From Elmis aenea (Eukaryota; Arthropoda; Insecta; Coleoptera; Elmidae): DNA of 64,000 nt. Shown one piece after another: positions 25,197-37,147 of the stretch. Below the pieces are notes generated by a model, which was not told the DNA's origin, ran no database searches, and saw only the letters and a list, made by a program, of their open reading frames with translations. Numbering within the stretch: position 1 is the first letter of the stretch; each line of letters begins with the position of its first letter. The translations under genes and the position numbers were made by a program. Location: positions 12,672,544 through 12,736,543 of the forward strand of contig OX393582.1 of NCBI GenBank assembly GCA_947652605.1. Direction: 5' to 3'.

Positions 25197-28100
25197 TTAT
25201 GAAGTATCATTGCGTTTTCGCAACACCATAAAATATGAGTAAGATGCTCGCATTATCTGAAACAAAAGAGTATGAAAGTATTTAAAACAACGGAAATTCT
25301 ATGCTAAATTAATGTAAACAAATGAAATAGAATGGAAAATAATTAATAGTTTTGATGATAATTTTAGAGAATAATGTTAAAATTGTAAAGTATTGCTGAG
25401 CCTACCTCCTCTTTATCTTGTGATCAAATCACAAGCATTAAGAGGGAGGTATCGACTGAAAATTACCTCCATAGAAGGGCATTTGGCTATTCTCAACGAG
25501 ATCGACACGTATCCGACACTAAGTATGATCCCGAACAGAATAAACAGGACGCTAGCCATTGAGAAAACCTTTGGAATCAAAATTTCAACACAGGACCAAT
25601 GGGAGCGCCAAGAAGTAGTGTTCAATGGCCCAATCTGCTATACAGACGGGTCCAAAACGCAGGAAGGTACAAGAATATGGGGAGCAGCCCAACTGAGACA
25701 AGCCACATCTGTGTACCTTGGACAATATGCAACCTTATTTTAAGCCGAAGTGTGCAAAAACACTATTAGAAAGAGATTTTAAAAATAAAAGAATTATCAT
25801 AGTGTCTGGCAGCCAAGCAGTTAAAAGCTCTTGGCTCGTCGGAAATAAACTCAGGACTTCTGAATTCCATCCGAGCACAACGTGCTAGGAAGCAGGAATA
25901 ACGTTAAACTGGTATGGTGTCCAGGGTACACCAATACACCAGGGAACGAGGATGCATATCGCCTAGCCAAAATTGGCATCGAGACTACTTTCTTCGGACC
26001 AGAACCCGCAGTTGGCACATCCTATGAAACAGACAAGCGACTTCTAAATGACATTAATACAGGGGCATAAGGCCTATTGGAAAAAAAAAGTAGGACAAGC
26101 TCACTCCAAAGCTATCCTGTCAAATGTCTTTAAAGAAGAGACAAAATAAATGCTCAGGACAGACATCAGATCAGCCACAGAGCTCATTGCAGGATACTGT
26201 GGGCTAAACAAACTTCTCTACATAATAGGGCTTTTGGAGAGGAAAAACAACTCCACCTACTATGCCAGTGTGAAGGATTCACACCCTATCGGCGTAGTCT
26301 TCTAGGGATGGAAAAAAACAACCAAGCAAAGTTAGGAAATAAACCCTTAAAGAAAATCCTGTAAAGGGGCTATTACCAGGGTACAATAGACCAATAGGTC
26401 GCAGTACAGGAACCCTTAGCATTTATTAATAATAAGAATAATAATAACTTATAAAGACACATCACGTGCCTTTCCAGTACTATTTTTTTTAGGCTAAATA
26501 TATTTTTTGATTATGTACAACTATTAAAACCAGAAAACCAATTTAAAAAAATTCCATTAACGCTTTTTTAAGATATTTCTAAATTATAGACATTTTTAAA
26601 TTTGGATAAGCTTTATTTGCCATTTATTCATATTATTTAAAGTGTAATGAAAAAAATTAAGTGATAAAGATCTCTAAGCCACCTCTTATTTATTTTTCCG
26701 AATGCTGTCTACATTTGTCATGGTAAAAACAGGTCTTTGTAGTATATTAAAATTTTTAAAAAGAATCAAACTGTAATTAATTACAAATGTTGTTTAAATA
26801 CCTTTAACTGATTAAGATTATCTTTATTTCTTTTAATATTTCTACTAAGAGAGTAAAAAACTACTTTTATCTACGAATTGTTTAAATATTAAAGTAATTC
26901 ATTGCATCCTTATTAACATAAATTAATAAGCCTTATTAAAATTCCCTTCCAAAAATATATTGATTCAGTTGAATGTAATTGTTTATTAAAACAACGTTCT
27001 ACAATGTGGGTCTAAAATGTAGCCTTCCTTTCTGTTAATGCTAGAATGTTTGTATTAAACAATTTTTACTAATTCTCTCAAAATTCTTACATCATACTTT
27101 TTTCTTTGTTTTTAATTTTTTTATCAAAGTATATACATTTTTGTGCTTATTGAACGTTTTTCTAGTGCTAATTTGTTTAGCTGGTTTATTTTGTATATCT
27201 AATTAATTTTTCAACTTACATTTTAAAGCAACAATGAAAGAATTTTAATGAAAATTTAATCAATATAATATTTTTTAAAACGATAAATCCAGTATTTGCT
27301 ATTGTCAATGTACGAAGTTTTTTAAAACATTTAAAGTGGGCGTTTATAAGGTCTTACTATCCAAAATTTTGCGAAGACTTGTGGTCGTAGAAATATCTAA
27401 ACATAATTTCTGTATTTTTGGGTGATACAGATATACAGGGCGGCTGATGTTTCATTGTCCAGCTTATATCTGCTGAAATATTAAAGATACCAAAAAAAGT
27501 TAAATAAGAAACTTATTAAACAAAAGCTGGTCTACAAAATAGTGCTAAAAATGTTGTTCCATAACCTACATATTTTTCGGAAAAATATCCAACTTTTGTT
27601 TTTTAAATAGAACACCCTGTATATTTTCACAGAATCACATTCTAAATCAATTTCTCTTCACAATGATATATAATAAGTACCATTTTGCTTTTAAACTATG
27701 CTCAATATTTAAAAAAAAAAAAAATTATTATTATTGTCGGCTGTGATATTGTTTTGTGGTCTGCTAGGTCGCCTGATTTGTCGATTCTAGATTTTTTTGT
27801 GTGGAATTTCTTAAACAACAAGGTTTATGAGACGCCTTCTCAAACTCTTCAGGAACTTAAAAATTAAATTAGAGCAGCTCGTTTATTAATTACACCTGGA
27901 ATGTTGCGAAAAGCCAGGGTAAACATAATCAATAGGGCCCAAAGTTGTTTAGAGTTCCATGGGGAACAATTTGAACAGTCTTTATATTGAATTATGATTA
28001 AATTTTGTCTCCGACATTTGTTGTTAATTTGTAATGAAGTAAGTGTTTGTCATGAGTAATTTGTTTTTTCTGCAACACACATATTATTTTTTTGACATAT

Positions 28101-31100
28101 CGAGCATAATTTAAAAGCAAAATGGTACTTATTATATATCATTGTGAAGAGAAATTGATTTAGAATGTGATTCTGTGAAAATATACAGGGTGTTCTATTT
28201 AAACAACAAAAGTTGGATATTTTTCCGAAAAATAGGTAGGCTATGGAACAAAATTTTTAGCACCATTTTGTAAATCAGCTTTTGTTTTATAAGTTTCTTA
28301 TTTAACTTTTTTTGGTATCTTTATTATTTCAGCAGATATAAGCTGGACAATAAAAAACCAGCCACACTGTAGAGCGAATGGTTGTTGCTTGGTAGTTCTA
28401 GATGAGATTGTAAATCAAAGTAAACAAACAAGCGCTCCACTCAATGATGGACTCCGAAGGCGTACCAACGATAAAGTAGTGAACAATAAAAGATGTGTTT
28501 GTTGTCGGATAGATATTGCACACAAAACACCAGCAACTAGATCACACATTGTCATAAAAACAGTTATATTACGGATATGTTACATGAATACTGTAAGATT
28601 GTAGGAGGTGTTAAGTATAGAGCGACACCTGTCATCCAGATTCGACATTATTAACACATTGTATTGTAAAACGTGCTATGTATCATGTATTGTTACTTCA
28701 CATCAAGTACTTAATGCTACAATATTAAATAAACTAATTTAATATAAACATTGTTTATATTACAAAACATGGTGTCAGGTGTGGGATTCGAACCCACGCT
28801 CCCTCTCGGGAACCAGAGATCAAGAATAACATTTACTAAGAAAATGATAATAAAAAAAATCTTCTATCTGTTGGACTTTTTGAATGTTAAAATTATTAAG
28901 AAAATAAAAATTGTAAATTTAACGTTAAATTTCATACTAGTACACATTTTTTAAATTTAAACAACTTTCTTTCAAAATTTTTTTTTGTACCTTACTCTTT
29001 CATAGGGGTACTTTGCTCTCGCAAGAATTTCTAAAATCGATTAAATCTAGTGTCTTATGATTTTTTATTGGACTTTTTTTCTTAAAATTACATTTAGAAT
29101 ATGCACCAGCTTTTATCAGGAATAAAATTTTATGTCAAATCAATTATAAAAAACGTTTTCATTTGTTGCACACTTGTTGTATGCACTGTATATCTTATCT
29201 ATAATTTTATCATTACTATTTTAAAATATGTTTCGTTTACTTATAACACGCATTTTAACAACGCGCTGTACAAACTTACCCAAACAAAAGTGCTGATCGA
29301 CAGAACTGTAAATTTCCCAGCAGTTAACGTAATGGGTTTCTGACTCCTATGCATGACAATGGTCAATTCACGCTGAAATCGAATGTCAGACCCCACAAAA
29401 TTCGTTTCGATGCAGGCCTTTGCCACATTCACACTTTCCAATGAAACTTCGTTACCCCAGTAGCAGTACATGAATATTTGTAGAGCCACGGCTAGGAAGT
29501 AAATTAGGGCCTGCAGGACTCGTATGTCGATCACAGAATACTAAAATGCAGAAAGTTTTATAAATAAAGATTTGATCATAAATAAAAACTATAAAGGAGC
29601 TTACCAAAGATGTGTTGTACATAGTAAAACAAAATAACCCGAGGGTGCCAACAAATACACTTAGCACGAGGATGTTAAATATTTCTTCAATTTCTTCTGC
29701 CATTTTTATTATCGCCAGATGGTACTGAACAATTTCTTTCAGAGTTTCGTGTAAATATTTCCAAGATATTAAAGAAGCGTCTTTATTTGGATCTTCTGTG
29801 TCTTTCGGTATATTGCAGATGCAGACTAATCTACCAGTATTATCCTAATATTAATAAAATCAATTAACTTTGACTCGATCCATCTTGGGAGAGTTTTTAA
29901 ATATTTAAAGAGCCACTCGGCGAGTGCCAGCGAGAGTATGGAAGGTAGTACTCGTCTAGGCACCACTCGCCGAGTGGCTCGTCCGAGCGGCTCGGTCGAG
30001 AGTGTAGAGCTAGCATAAGATAAAAACAAAAGTAAAAATTGAGGTGAAACATTTTCCTAAAGTGACGAGGACCCCACAAATAATATTTCTAACAGTGCCC
30101 AAAGTTTTCTAAGCCCCTATTTAGGATATGTATTGCTTCTCTAAAATAGTTTTTTTTTTTGCATTAATACTTCTCTTTTACCTAATCTTAAAAGACCAAA
30201 TTTAATATTGGAGTTTATTAAAGACATTTTGGGAGCTCGGTTGGTACAATTTGTAAGTTTGTACTTTATAAACACAAAAGACATAATTATTTGCTAATTT
30301 AATCATTCTTTTATCTCCAATGGTTTCCGATATCCCATGCTCTCTATTATAAAACATACACCCTGTGTATATGTCATAGGTTTTTAACACTTTCGCATAT
30401 TTTTTTATAGGGTGAGGCCTTTGGTAATGAGAAGCCTTAAACTGTGGCTTGTCTAGTTTATACGTAAATCCGACTCTGTATTTAGATTCCTCCATAGTTT
30501 TGAAGATATTCGAGCGCCTGTATGCTCTTATTAAAGTGCAAATATTTCAACAATACACGATCTCTCGCGCTTTCGACGCTAAACGATCTACATATAAAGT
30601 GCGTGCACTTGAAGAATGATTTGTAGTCATCAGTCGGTTCTGACAACCACATAATTAATTGAATTAGTTCCACTCCCATTCCAATTAGAATGCACTGTTT
30701 AAAGTCATCTTGAAGTTACTTGTTTCACACAGAACAAATGTGTGTTATGTTTATTTTACGTTGTTAAAGGAAAGCTGTTTTGTTAAACAAACTATCTAAA
30801 CATTTTAAAATAAACAACTTAGTTTTATGTACAAGTATTAAAATAAAATATTTACAGGGTTGAGAAGCTTTTGGAAACAACTTGTATATCTATCATACTT
30901 AATTCATTAATTATTTTTCTGATAAGCAAATAAAGACAATTGAACATAACTCCTCCATCTGAACATGTTATTTGTTTCACATAACACGGTTTTGCTTAAT
31001 ACGAGTTTGCAAACCGTGTTATACAAGGATTTTTTTCTTTCATAAATATTTATTTACCTTGATTAATTTCTTGTGTGCATTCTTGGTCAGACGTCTTATT

Positions 31101-33877
31101 GCGTTTTGTAACATTTTACACTGAGTGGCTATATGTGCGAGGACCCCCACTATCACCAAATCTGTAGACGATATCAAAGCCGCACAAATACCAACACACA
31201 TGGATTGATAAACAACGGCTATTTCATAATTTGGACTGTGTGTTACGTCAACAGGAGCAAAGTATCCAAACGGAAACGTCCAGCGACGGTAATCGTCAGT
31301 CTTAAGGCGTGTGATAACACTTCCTAGAAAACCTGTTAACACCGTACCAACAGCTCCAAACCAGTAGACGTAAGTCTGAAAATAAAAATAACAGTATGGT
31401 TTTTATTAAATATTTTAAATAAAATGAAGGCTTCACTTAATGGTTAAAACTAAACTTTTCCGACTAAGTATGTTTTAAAGAGCTGACTAATAAACTATTA
31501 GTACACGAAATGAAGCAAAAAGACAAGAGTCTTAAAGGTATCATTTTCTTTAAACTTTTCTTAAAACCGCGATTTTTTCGTAAAAAAAATTGTGTACTCT
31601 TAAACGAATTTTATACCTATTCTTACATTTATATTTAAAATAAATCACCCAAATCAAACGGACATTTATCACATTTTCCCATGTTGCTGTGCATTCAGGT
31701 CAGTTATTATTATATGTAAATGGCTGAGAATCCTAAAAATTAATTCTTATTTTGACTCAAAAAAGAGGAACGTACTAGTACGACTAAAATGAAAATAAAA
31801 GTAAAAGATATTGGTTAAATTACCAAAATTGCCAACTTTAAAGAAACACGTAAATTGTAATTGTTGCGTATGAACAAAGACCGGTCAAAACTCGAAGGAC
31901 CATAAGTTGAATTCAACGAAAGGTTGGGTTTACTTACCAATAAGTTTTATGGGTAGTTCACACGGTGACATTAATTGTCGCGACATCAGAAATCGCGACA
32001 TGAAATGTCACCGTGTGAACTACCAAAATTGAAAGTCGCGACATCAAAATAAAAATGGCCGCTCTTGTAACTGCAGCAACGAGTGTTGTAGAGCAACTAA
32101 TTATTTTTAAGTCGCTATATTCGGGAATAGATTTGTCCTATATCGTTAGAACATCTATTGAGGACATGATAATTTGGAAATCAATGACAAACAAATGTAT
32201 ATTATTTGCCCGTTGTGTTAAAATATAAAAGTATGCTAGGCTTTACTGATATATAGACCACACTTGCCCTAGGTATTTGAGTATTTTTTAATTTAGAAAT
32301 TAAATGAGCAAAGTTTAAAAAAATCATAACACCCGTCAAAACGAATGGATAATTTATCCATTCGTTAGTATAAGCATATTCAAAAAATTTTAATCAAGGT
32401 GGTAATGCATTTTGGTAAACCCTGTATACTATGGTTAAATATTTCATTATATTGTTAATACTTTAAAAACTGAATAAACACAATTTTGATAAACAGTTGT
32501 TACCATAACTTAATAATAAAAAATATATTTGATATAAGCACATAAAATTGTATAAATAGGTATGGTAAACTACATGTTTTTATTTGAATGTCAATTTCAC
32601 ATAATATTTCATATGTATTATAATTTATAATTAATGGCAAAACTATTGAAAAACTGTTCACACATACTTAAGCTTATTTCTACTAGCATCAATTTATCAT
32701 TTTGTTTGACTTTTTTATTTACTCTAAGAAAGAAGCGAAGGCGGCTGATTCGACACATTTCCAACTAATTTATCACAAACTTTGTGACAAATTGGAAAAT
32801 ATCTTAAATGCAGTAAGTCTTGGAGAGTTTTTTTTTAGTAAAAAATTGGGTAAACATATACAACTGCTTCTACAAACGAACATCTAGAATCATGCTTGCA
32901 AAATGATTTAAGTAATTACACCCTAAATTACACAAAATTTTTAAATACGTTGAATGTAGAATAAGTCATGCAAATTCCGAAACATCATGAAGTTCAAAAT
33001 TAGACATGCAATTTTATGCCTTATTTTAGTTGTATAAATAATAAAATTTTGTGTGAATATCTCCATATTTTTTTTTTATCAAGAGACGTTTTTAATTGTA
33101 GCGAGGGTCTACTTAAGTAAAAAAAGGTTTAATTCGAAACGTGTTTTAATTTTAGTAATAATTAAAATTACGAAATTTATTAAAAAATTTTACATGGAAG
33201 AATTAATATTGGCCGATAATTTATGATATTAACATACCATTTTTATTTAAAAAAATTCTCTTTTTACCTACTTTTTGAAGCGAAGACTGTACCCGCATAG
33301 ATTTTTACTAACTTAATAGAGCTTATGTAAAAATTAGTTAACTCGGTCATTTTAAAGTCGAGTTGTACAACCCGACTGTTTATTACTTGCAACGTTGCAA
33401 ATTTTTTGCTAAGAACTTACCTGATTGTTGGTTGATTTAATGCACTCCCGTATCAAAGTTTCTTCAAGAGAGCCTCCACGATCAAGATCTGCCAAAAACA
33501 CTCCTTTTTCAATTTTTTGCAAAATTTTTGCAACCCTAACTCTGTTGTAATACAACACGGTTAACTTGGCGACACCTAAAAGCAGTTTTTTTATTTGTTA
33601 AAGAGGAGTAATTAACGGTTTTTAAACAGTAATTACCTAAAACGTGTGTAAGTTGATAACTCAAAATACTCGAAGCAATTTCCAGGTTGTCCGAGTATTT
33701 GTACAGCTCTATGGTCTCGAGGACAGTATAGCCGTACACAATAAAAGAAAGTGCAAAGAGGGAATAGATTTTGTAAACAATTGTTTCATCATCACCACTT
33801 AAGGATATTCCGAGGTATTTCAAAACCGCTTTTTGCATGAAAAAATAATTGTGCGGAGGTACATTTAGCGTTCTCAT
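25197..33877 (-). CDS. Odorant receptor (7tm_6), tandem copy C, complete
   Basis: Third insect odorant receptor of the array. Six exons join in frame: 33637-33877, 33421-33575, 31058-31375, 29605-29844, 29280-29540 and 25197-25256, for 424 residues. The start MRTLNVPPHNYFFMQKAVL matches copy B in position. Exon 3 contains TFPFGYFAPVDVTHSPNYEI and LVIVGVLAHIATQC, exon 4 contains ISWKYLHETLKEIVQYHLAI and exon 5 contains IFMYCYWGNEVSLES. The last exon encodes IMRASYSYFMVLRKRNDTS and a TAA stop. It lies 4 kb from exon 5, where copy B has only 51 bp, because a LINE fragment, a TIR transposon and an LTR have entered this intron. Exon 5 is about 92% identical in DNA to that of copy B, much closer than the other exons. 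All splice sites are GT-AG and no lesion was seen. Confidence 0.94.
25390..26440 (+). pseudogene. LINE RNase H and C-terminal domain, broken
   Basis: ICYTDGSKTQEGTRIWGAA is the start of an RNase H domain with its catalytic Asp. VKLVWCPGYTNTPGNEDAYR is its later WxPGHxxxxGNExAD motif with His replaced by Tyr. A C-terminal CQCEGFTPYRR region follows. Stops and frameshifts (25741, 26068 and others) break it. This layout occurs in I, R1 and related LINE clades. It ends in an AAT-rich tail at about 26430. It lies in intron 5 of receptor C, in the opposite sense, and a related copy is at 36605-36990. Confidence 0.75.
26445..27430. other. Intron 5 of receptor C: no recognised feature
   Basis: AT-rich sequence with no coding pattern, clear repeat ends or RNA gene that I can recognise. 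Confidence 0.6.
27436..28369. mobile_element. TIR transposon deletion derivative, 934 bp
   Basis: Ends read TA|CAGGGCGGCTGATGTTTCA and AACCAGCCACACTG|TA, with inverted arms of about 280 bp. The arms share GATATTTTTCCGAAAAAT-like words and carry an internal AACACCCTGTATATTTTCAC pair. Between the arms lies only a transposase tail. It is in intron 5 of receptor C. Confidence 0.8.
27733..27990 (+). pseudogene. Tc1/mariner-like transposase C-terminus
   Basis: The frame reads WSARSPDLSILDFFVWNFLN, then VYETPSQTLQELKN, a stop at 27865, and MLRKARVNIINRAQ. SPDLxxLDFFxW contains the third catalytic acidic residue of the DDD/E triad in this insect transposase group. The upstream catalytic part is deleted. 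Confidence 0.78.
28600..28769 (+). mobile_element. LTR of a retrotransposon
   Basis: The stretch starts TGTAGGAGGTGTTAAG (a TG at 28592 is the alternative) and ends ACAAAACA. It is followed at once by a primer-binding sequence TGGTGTCAGG. An AATAAA-like signal lies near 28727. No gag or pol follows. The superfamily is undecided. Confidence 0.6.
28770..28826 (+). other. Extended primer-binding site: complement of a tRNA-Leu-like 3' half
   Basis: Read on the minus strand, this is a variable arm TCCCGAGAGGGA, a T-arm GTGGGTTCGAATCCCAC and a 3' end ending CTGACACCA, including CCA. Class II tRNA-Leu has this layout. A normal primer-binding site is about 18 nt; here the complement runs for more than 50 nt and the 5' half of the tRNA is absent. 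Confidence 0.6.
29910..29980. repeat. Short inverted-repeat MITE in intron 3 of receptor C
   Basis: GAGCCACTCGGCGAGTG at 29910-29926 is repeated exactly in inverse at 29964-29980, around a 37 bp loop. The GC-rich arms contrast with the AT-rich intron. Confidence 0.6.
31952..32024. repeat. Short MITE with perfect 21 bp inverted repeats
   Basis: Arms at 31952-31972 (GGTAGTTCACACGGTGACAT...) and 32004-32024 are exact inverses. The 31 bp loop contains two TCGCGACA words, and more TCGCGACATC follows outside. It lies in intron 2 of receptor C. Confidence 0.6.
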
Positions 33878-34276
33878 CGTTTCGTGAAATAAATCTGAAG
33901 ATTAATTCGTAAAAAAAATGCTTTTATAGCTCTTAAAACAATCCCCAAATATAACGAAGATGGCGGATCCGTAATTGCTATAATAATACAAATAGCAGCT
34001 TTCAGAAAAGATTTTTACATAGCTAGAATTTCTTACAATTGGATTTCCTGTAATGCCATGTAATTAAATCTCATTATTTTAACGTAAAAATTATTTTCTT
34101 TCATTTTTAATAATTTTTTTGACTTCAACTCATTTCCATTACTATATATTAAAAAAATATTTTGCAAAACCCTTTAAAAAAACATGTATTGGAAACTAAT
34201 GAGTTTAAATAGATACTTCTTCTTAAAAGTAACTAATTAACATGATTTTAGGAGGCCATTGTTATGTATTTATATA

Positions 34277-34663
34277 CAGGGTGTCCCAGTTATCGTGAAC
34301 AACATGAGGATCTTTAAACGGTAAGAGATACAGAGTTGGTTAAATAGGTCAAAATGATTTATGATTTAACAGCAACCATTTTATGAAAAACATAAATGTT
34401 TTCATTTTACAGTGGGTAAAAAAATCTACAACTTTTTCCCCAAAGATATTTTTTACCATCAAGTATAACCGAGTTATTTACAATTTTTGAAAAATTCCCG
34501 TTTTGATTTTTATTTATTATCTAAAGTGCCATGGAACTTTTTTAAAACATTAAAGCATCAATGGAGATCCCAGAAAGGGAAACAATTTGTCTAATTTACA
34601 CTTCTTTGTAGCTCTTACCGTTTACGAGAACCCAATAGTGGCCCTTCTCTGTGGACCACCTTG
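34277..34663. mobile_element. 1534-family TIR element, 387 bp
   Basis: The left end is TA|CAGGGTGTCCCAGTTATCG and the right end is TCTGTGGACCACCTTG. The interior matches 44098-44820 (TTTACCATCAAGTATAACCG, GTGCCATGGAACTTTTTTAA). Confidence 0.7.
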
Positions 34664-35164
34664 TTTATAGTTTAAAAAGTATTTGTAAAGAATCCGCACT
34701 GTCGGGAAAAACTCTGTTTCCATATTACTAAGACTGCCTTTGCAGACGAATTTGAGGGTGTTAATATGGGTTGAAGTAGGTGTGAGTTTATTGAAGTCTG
34801 CTGCAGGTACAGTTCATTTTTTCAATTTTATGCATATTAAAATATATTTATTTAGGCATATATGAATCCAAAAGAATAAGCAAGTTTATTGCAAATATAC
34901 GAAGATATATATTTTGTTTATTATAGTTATAGAGTTTTTTTTTGTGTTAAATTATTGTCTGCTAACAGTTTTTTTTATCTATATTGCCAGGGCGATCGAG
35001 ATGAAGGGCGATGAGTTAAAAATCCCCGGGCCCAGGATTCACGGGGGCCCGGACATTAGTGTACTTTGGTAAATAATTTTTCAAATAGTTTATTTACTTG
35101 GGACCTAAGTAAATTTTCCCCGAAGCCCGGCGGCGCCTCTCGACGTTCCTGTATACAGCAATCA

Positions 35165-36510
35165 TTTGTTTTATCGAAAAATGAAATGATATTCATTCTG
35201 ACATATTGCACATGTATTCTGAGTATTAAATGAGAAAAATTACCTCAAAAAATTAAGCGCGTTGCTTGGAAGTCATAGTAAAATCGCACTGTCCGCGAAG
35301 GTGTTTAATTATAACCAAACTTAAAAGAAATTGTATCAACAACTTTTTAGCGAGAAGCATTATAATAATATATGATTTAAAAAAATATTCAACAATAAAA
35401 GTACTTTACTAAAAAACATGTTGTACTTGGTTGTTTTGTATTTAAAATAGATTGTAAATATGCTTGCCCTACAATATTTTATTATAAATTTAGTAAATGT
35501 TTAGTCAAATATTTTTTATTTATATTTTAAAAAAAATTATTTATAGCAATAAGTTAGCGAATATAAAAACACGAGATTATAAAAAAAGTGATTTTTTTAA
35601 CAAGCTTTATTAATAATTAAAAAGCTTAAATATTCCAACAATTTTGTGCCATTTTTGCACCAAATTTATTTGAATTGTTTGAAAAAATTTTATTTTAAAA
35701 TTATGGATAGGACATTTTTTCAATTTTGGTTTATCAATAGTAAGTAAGTAAGTTATTGAATTTAAAAATGATTATTTCATAATAATTAAACCTTTACTTT
35801 AACGTATTAATAATTAATAAGGTGTAAAAAATTGCCTTATGTTAATTTTCCCATGAAATCAAAATTGGGTTAATGACAATATGAAATTTTTATGGGACCC
35901 ACAAGCAGCTTAGTAATTAGTTCTGTCTCAAATGTAACTAGTAATTTATTATCATTTTTTAATCACACCGAATCAGCTGGACGTCACGATTCTGCTAATC
36001 CTTCGAACGTAAGAGTAATTAGTTTTATTTATTCATAAACTCATTATTACGGTTTGGTAAATAACAAAGGTTTTAATCTCTCGACCCTAAAGTTCCGTTA
36101 TTAAAGCAGAATAATTAAAAGTATAGAAATAATTACAAAAATATGAGTAAATTGACGTAACCCTCATAAAGAACAAAGGATAATGTAAATCGGGAAAGCC
36201 ATTGAAACTTATTACACAAATTTTGAGATTTAATAAACATTCATATTTAATAATCATAAACTTGTTAAGCATCAGTAATTTTTTAAAAAGTAAAAAAACA
36301 CTTTTAAGAAATTCATTTGCAATTATATTTTATATTTTTATGCGAAACCGTAAAAGTTTTAATCAAGCCCTTATAAATTCTTTTACGATGAGGCAAAATA
36401 TAGTTTCATTAAAGAAAACTTTAAGATTTTGATAACCTATAAAACTTTACATGATTAGTTTATTTTACATTATATTGGTCATGTTGGAAGCGTCAAGTTT
36501 ATGTATTTGA
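35165..36510. other. Intergenic, no recognised feature
   Basis: Very AT-rich, no open frames of interest. A GC-rich patch just before it (34990-35160, with GGGCCCAGGATTCACGGGGG) may be an old repeat but I could not place it. Confidence 0.5.
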
Positions 36511-36513
36511 CCA

Positions 36514-37147
36514 TCCTAGCTTTCAAGTTGCGATAGTCAACTTTTTTATTTCTGATGGCCGCCATATTCGATTTTTGCACCATCAGACAGACTTTTATTT
36601 ATATCATTATTATTATTATTTCCGCGAAGGTGGTCCCCTTTCGGGTTCCTGTACTGCGACCTATTGGTCTATTGTACCCTCTGGTGATAGCCCCTTAATT
36701 AAAGAAGTCCTTTGTTTTTGAAAAACTACAGGATTTTCTTTAAGGGTGTTTTTCTTAGCTCATCTTGGTTGGCTTTTTCCATCCCTAGAAGTCGTCTGCG
36801 CCGGTAGGGTGTGAATCCTTCACACTGGCATATTACGTGAAGAGGAGTTTCTTCTTCTTCACCACATCCTCTGCATATATCGGTCTCTGAGAGCCCCATT
36901 ATGTAGAGGTGTTTGTTTAGCCCACAGTGTCCTGTGACAAGTCCTGTGGCTTTCAATTGTTTTTCAGAGCATTCTCGATTTCGTAAATTATTTATACAAA
37001 TTTTCAAATTTCAACAAGTATTTAAAAAAAAATATCTTGATTCCCAATCTGAAAAAGCTAATTTTTTTGTCTGTCTGATGGTGCAAAATCGAATATGGCG
37101 GCCATAAGAAATAAAAAAGTTGACTATCGCAACTTGAAATCTAGAAG
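36514..37147. mobile_element. TIR MITE split by a LINE fragment
   Basis: The 80 bp arms at 36514-36593 and 37068-37147 are near-exact inverses (CAAGTTGCGATAGTCAACTT; TGGCCGCCATATTCGATTTT). Between them lies the minus-strand LINE fragment at 36605-36990 plus about 75 bp of AT-rich sequence. Confidence 0.75.
36605..36990 (-). pseudogene. LINE C-terminal zinc-finger-like region, minus strand
   Basis: The frame reads LKATGLVTGHCGLNKHLYIM, then CRGCGEEEETPLHVICQCEG (a CCHC-like knuckle after the RNase H domain), with FTPYRRRRLLGMEKANQDEL and a stop. A 3' (ATT)n tail lies at 36607-36620. It is the same family as 25390-26440 but better preserved. Confidence 0.75.

Noticed and set aside
28770..28826. 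A tRNA-Leu gene on the minus strand
   Set aside because: Only the 3' half is present, with an encoded CCA (not usual in animal tRNA genes), and it directly abuts an LTR end.
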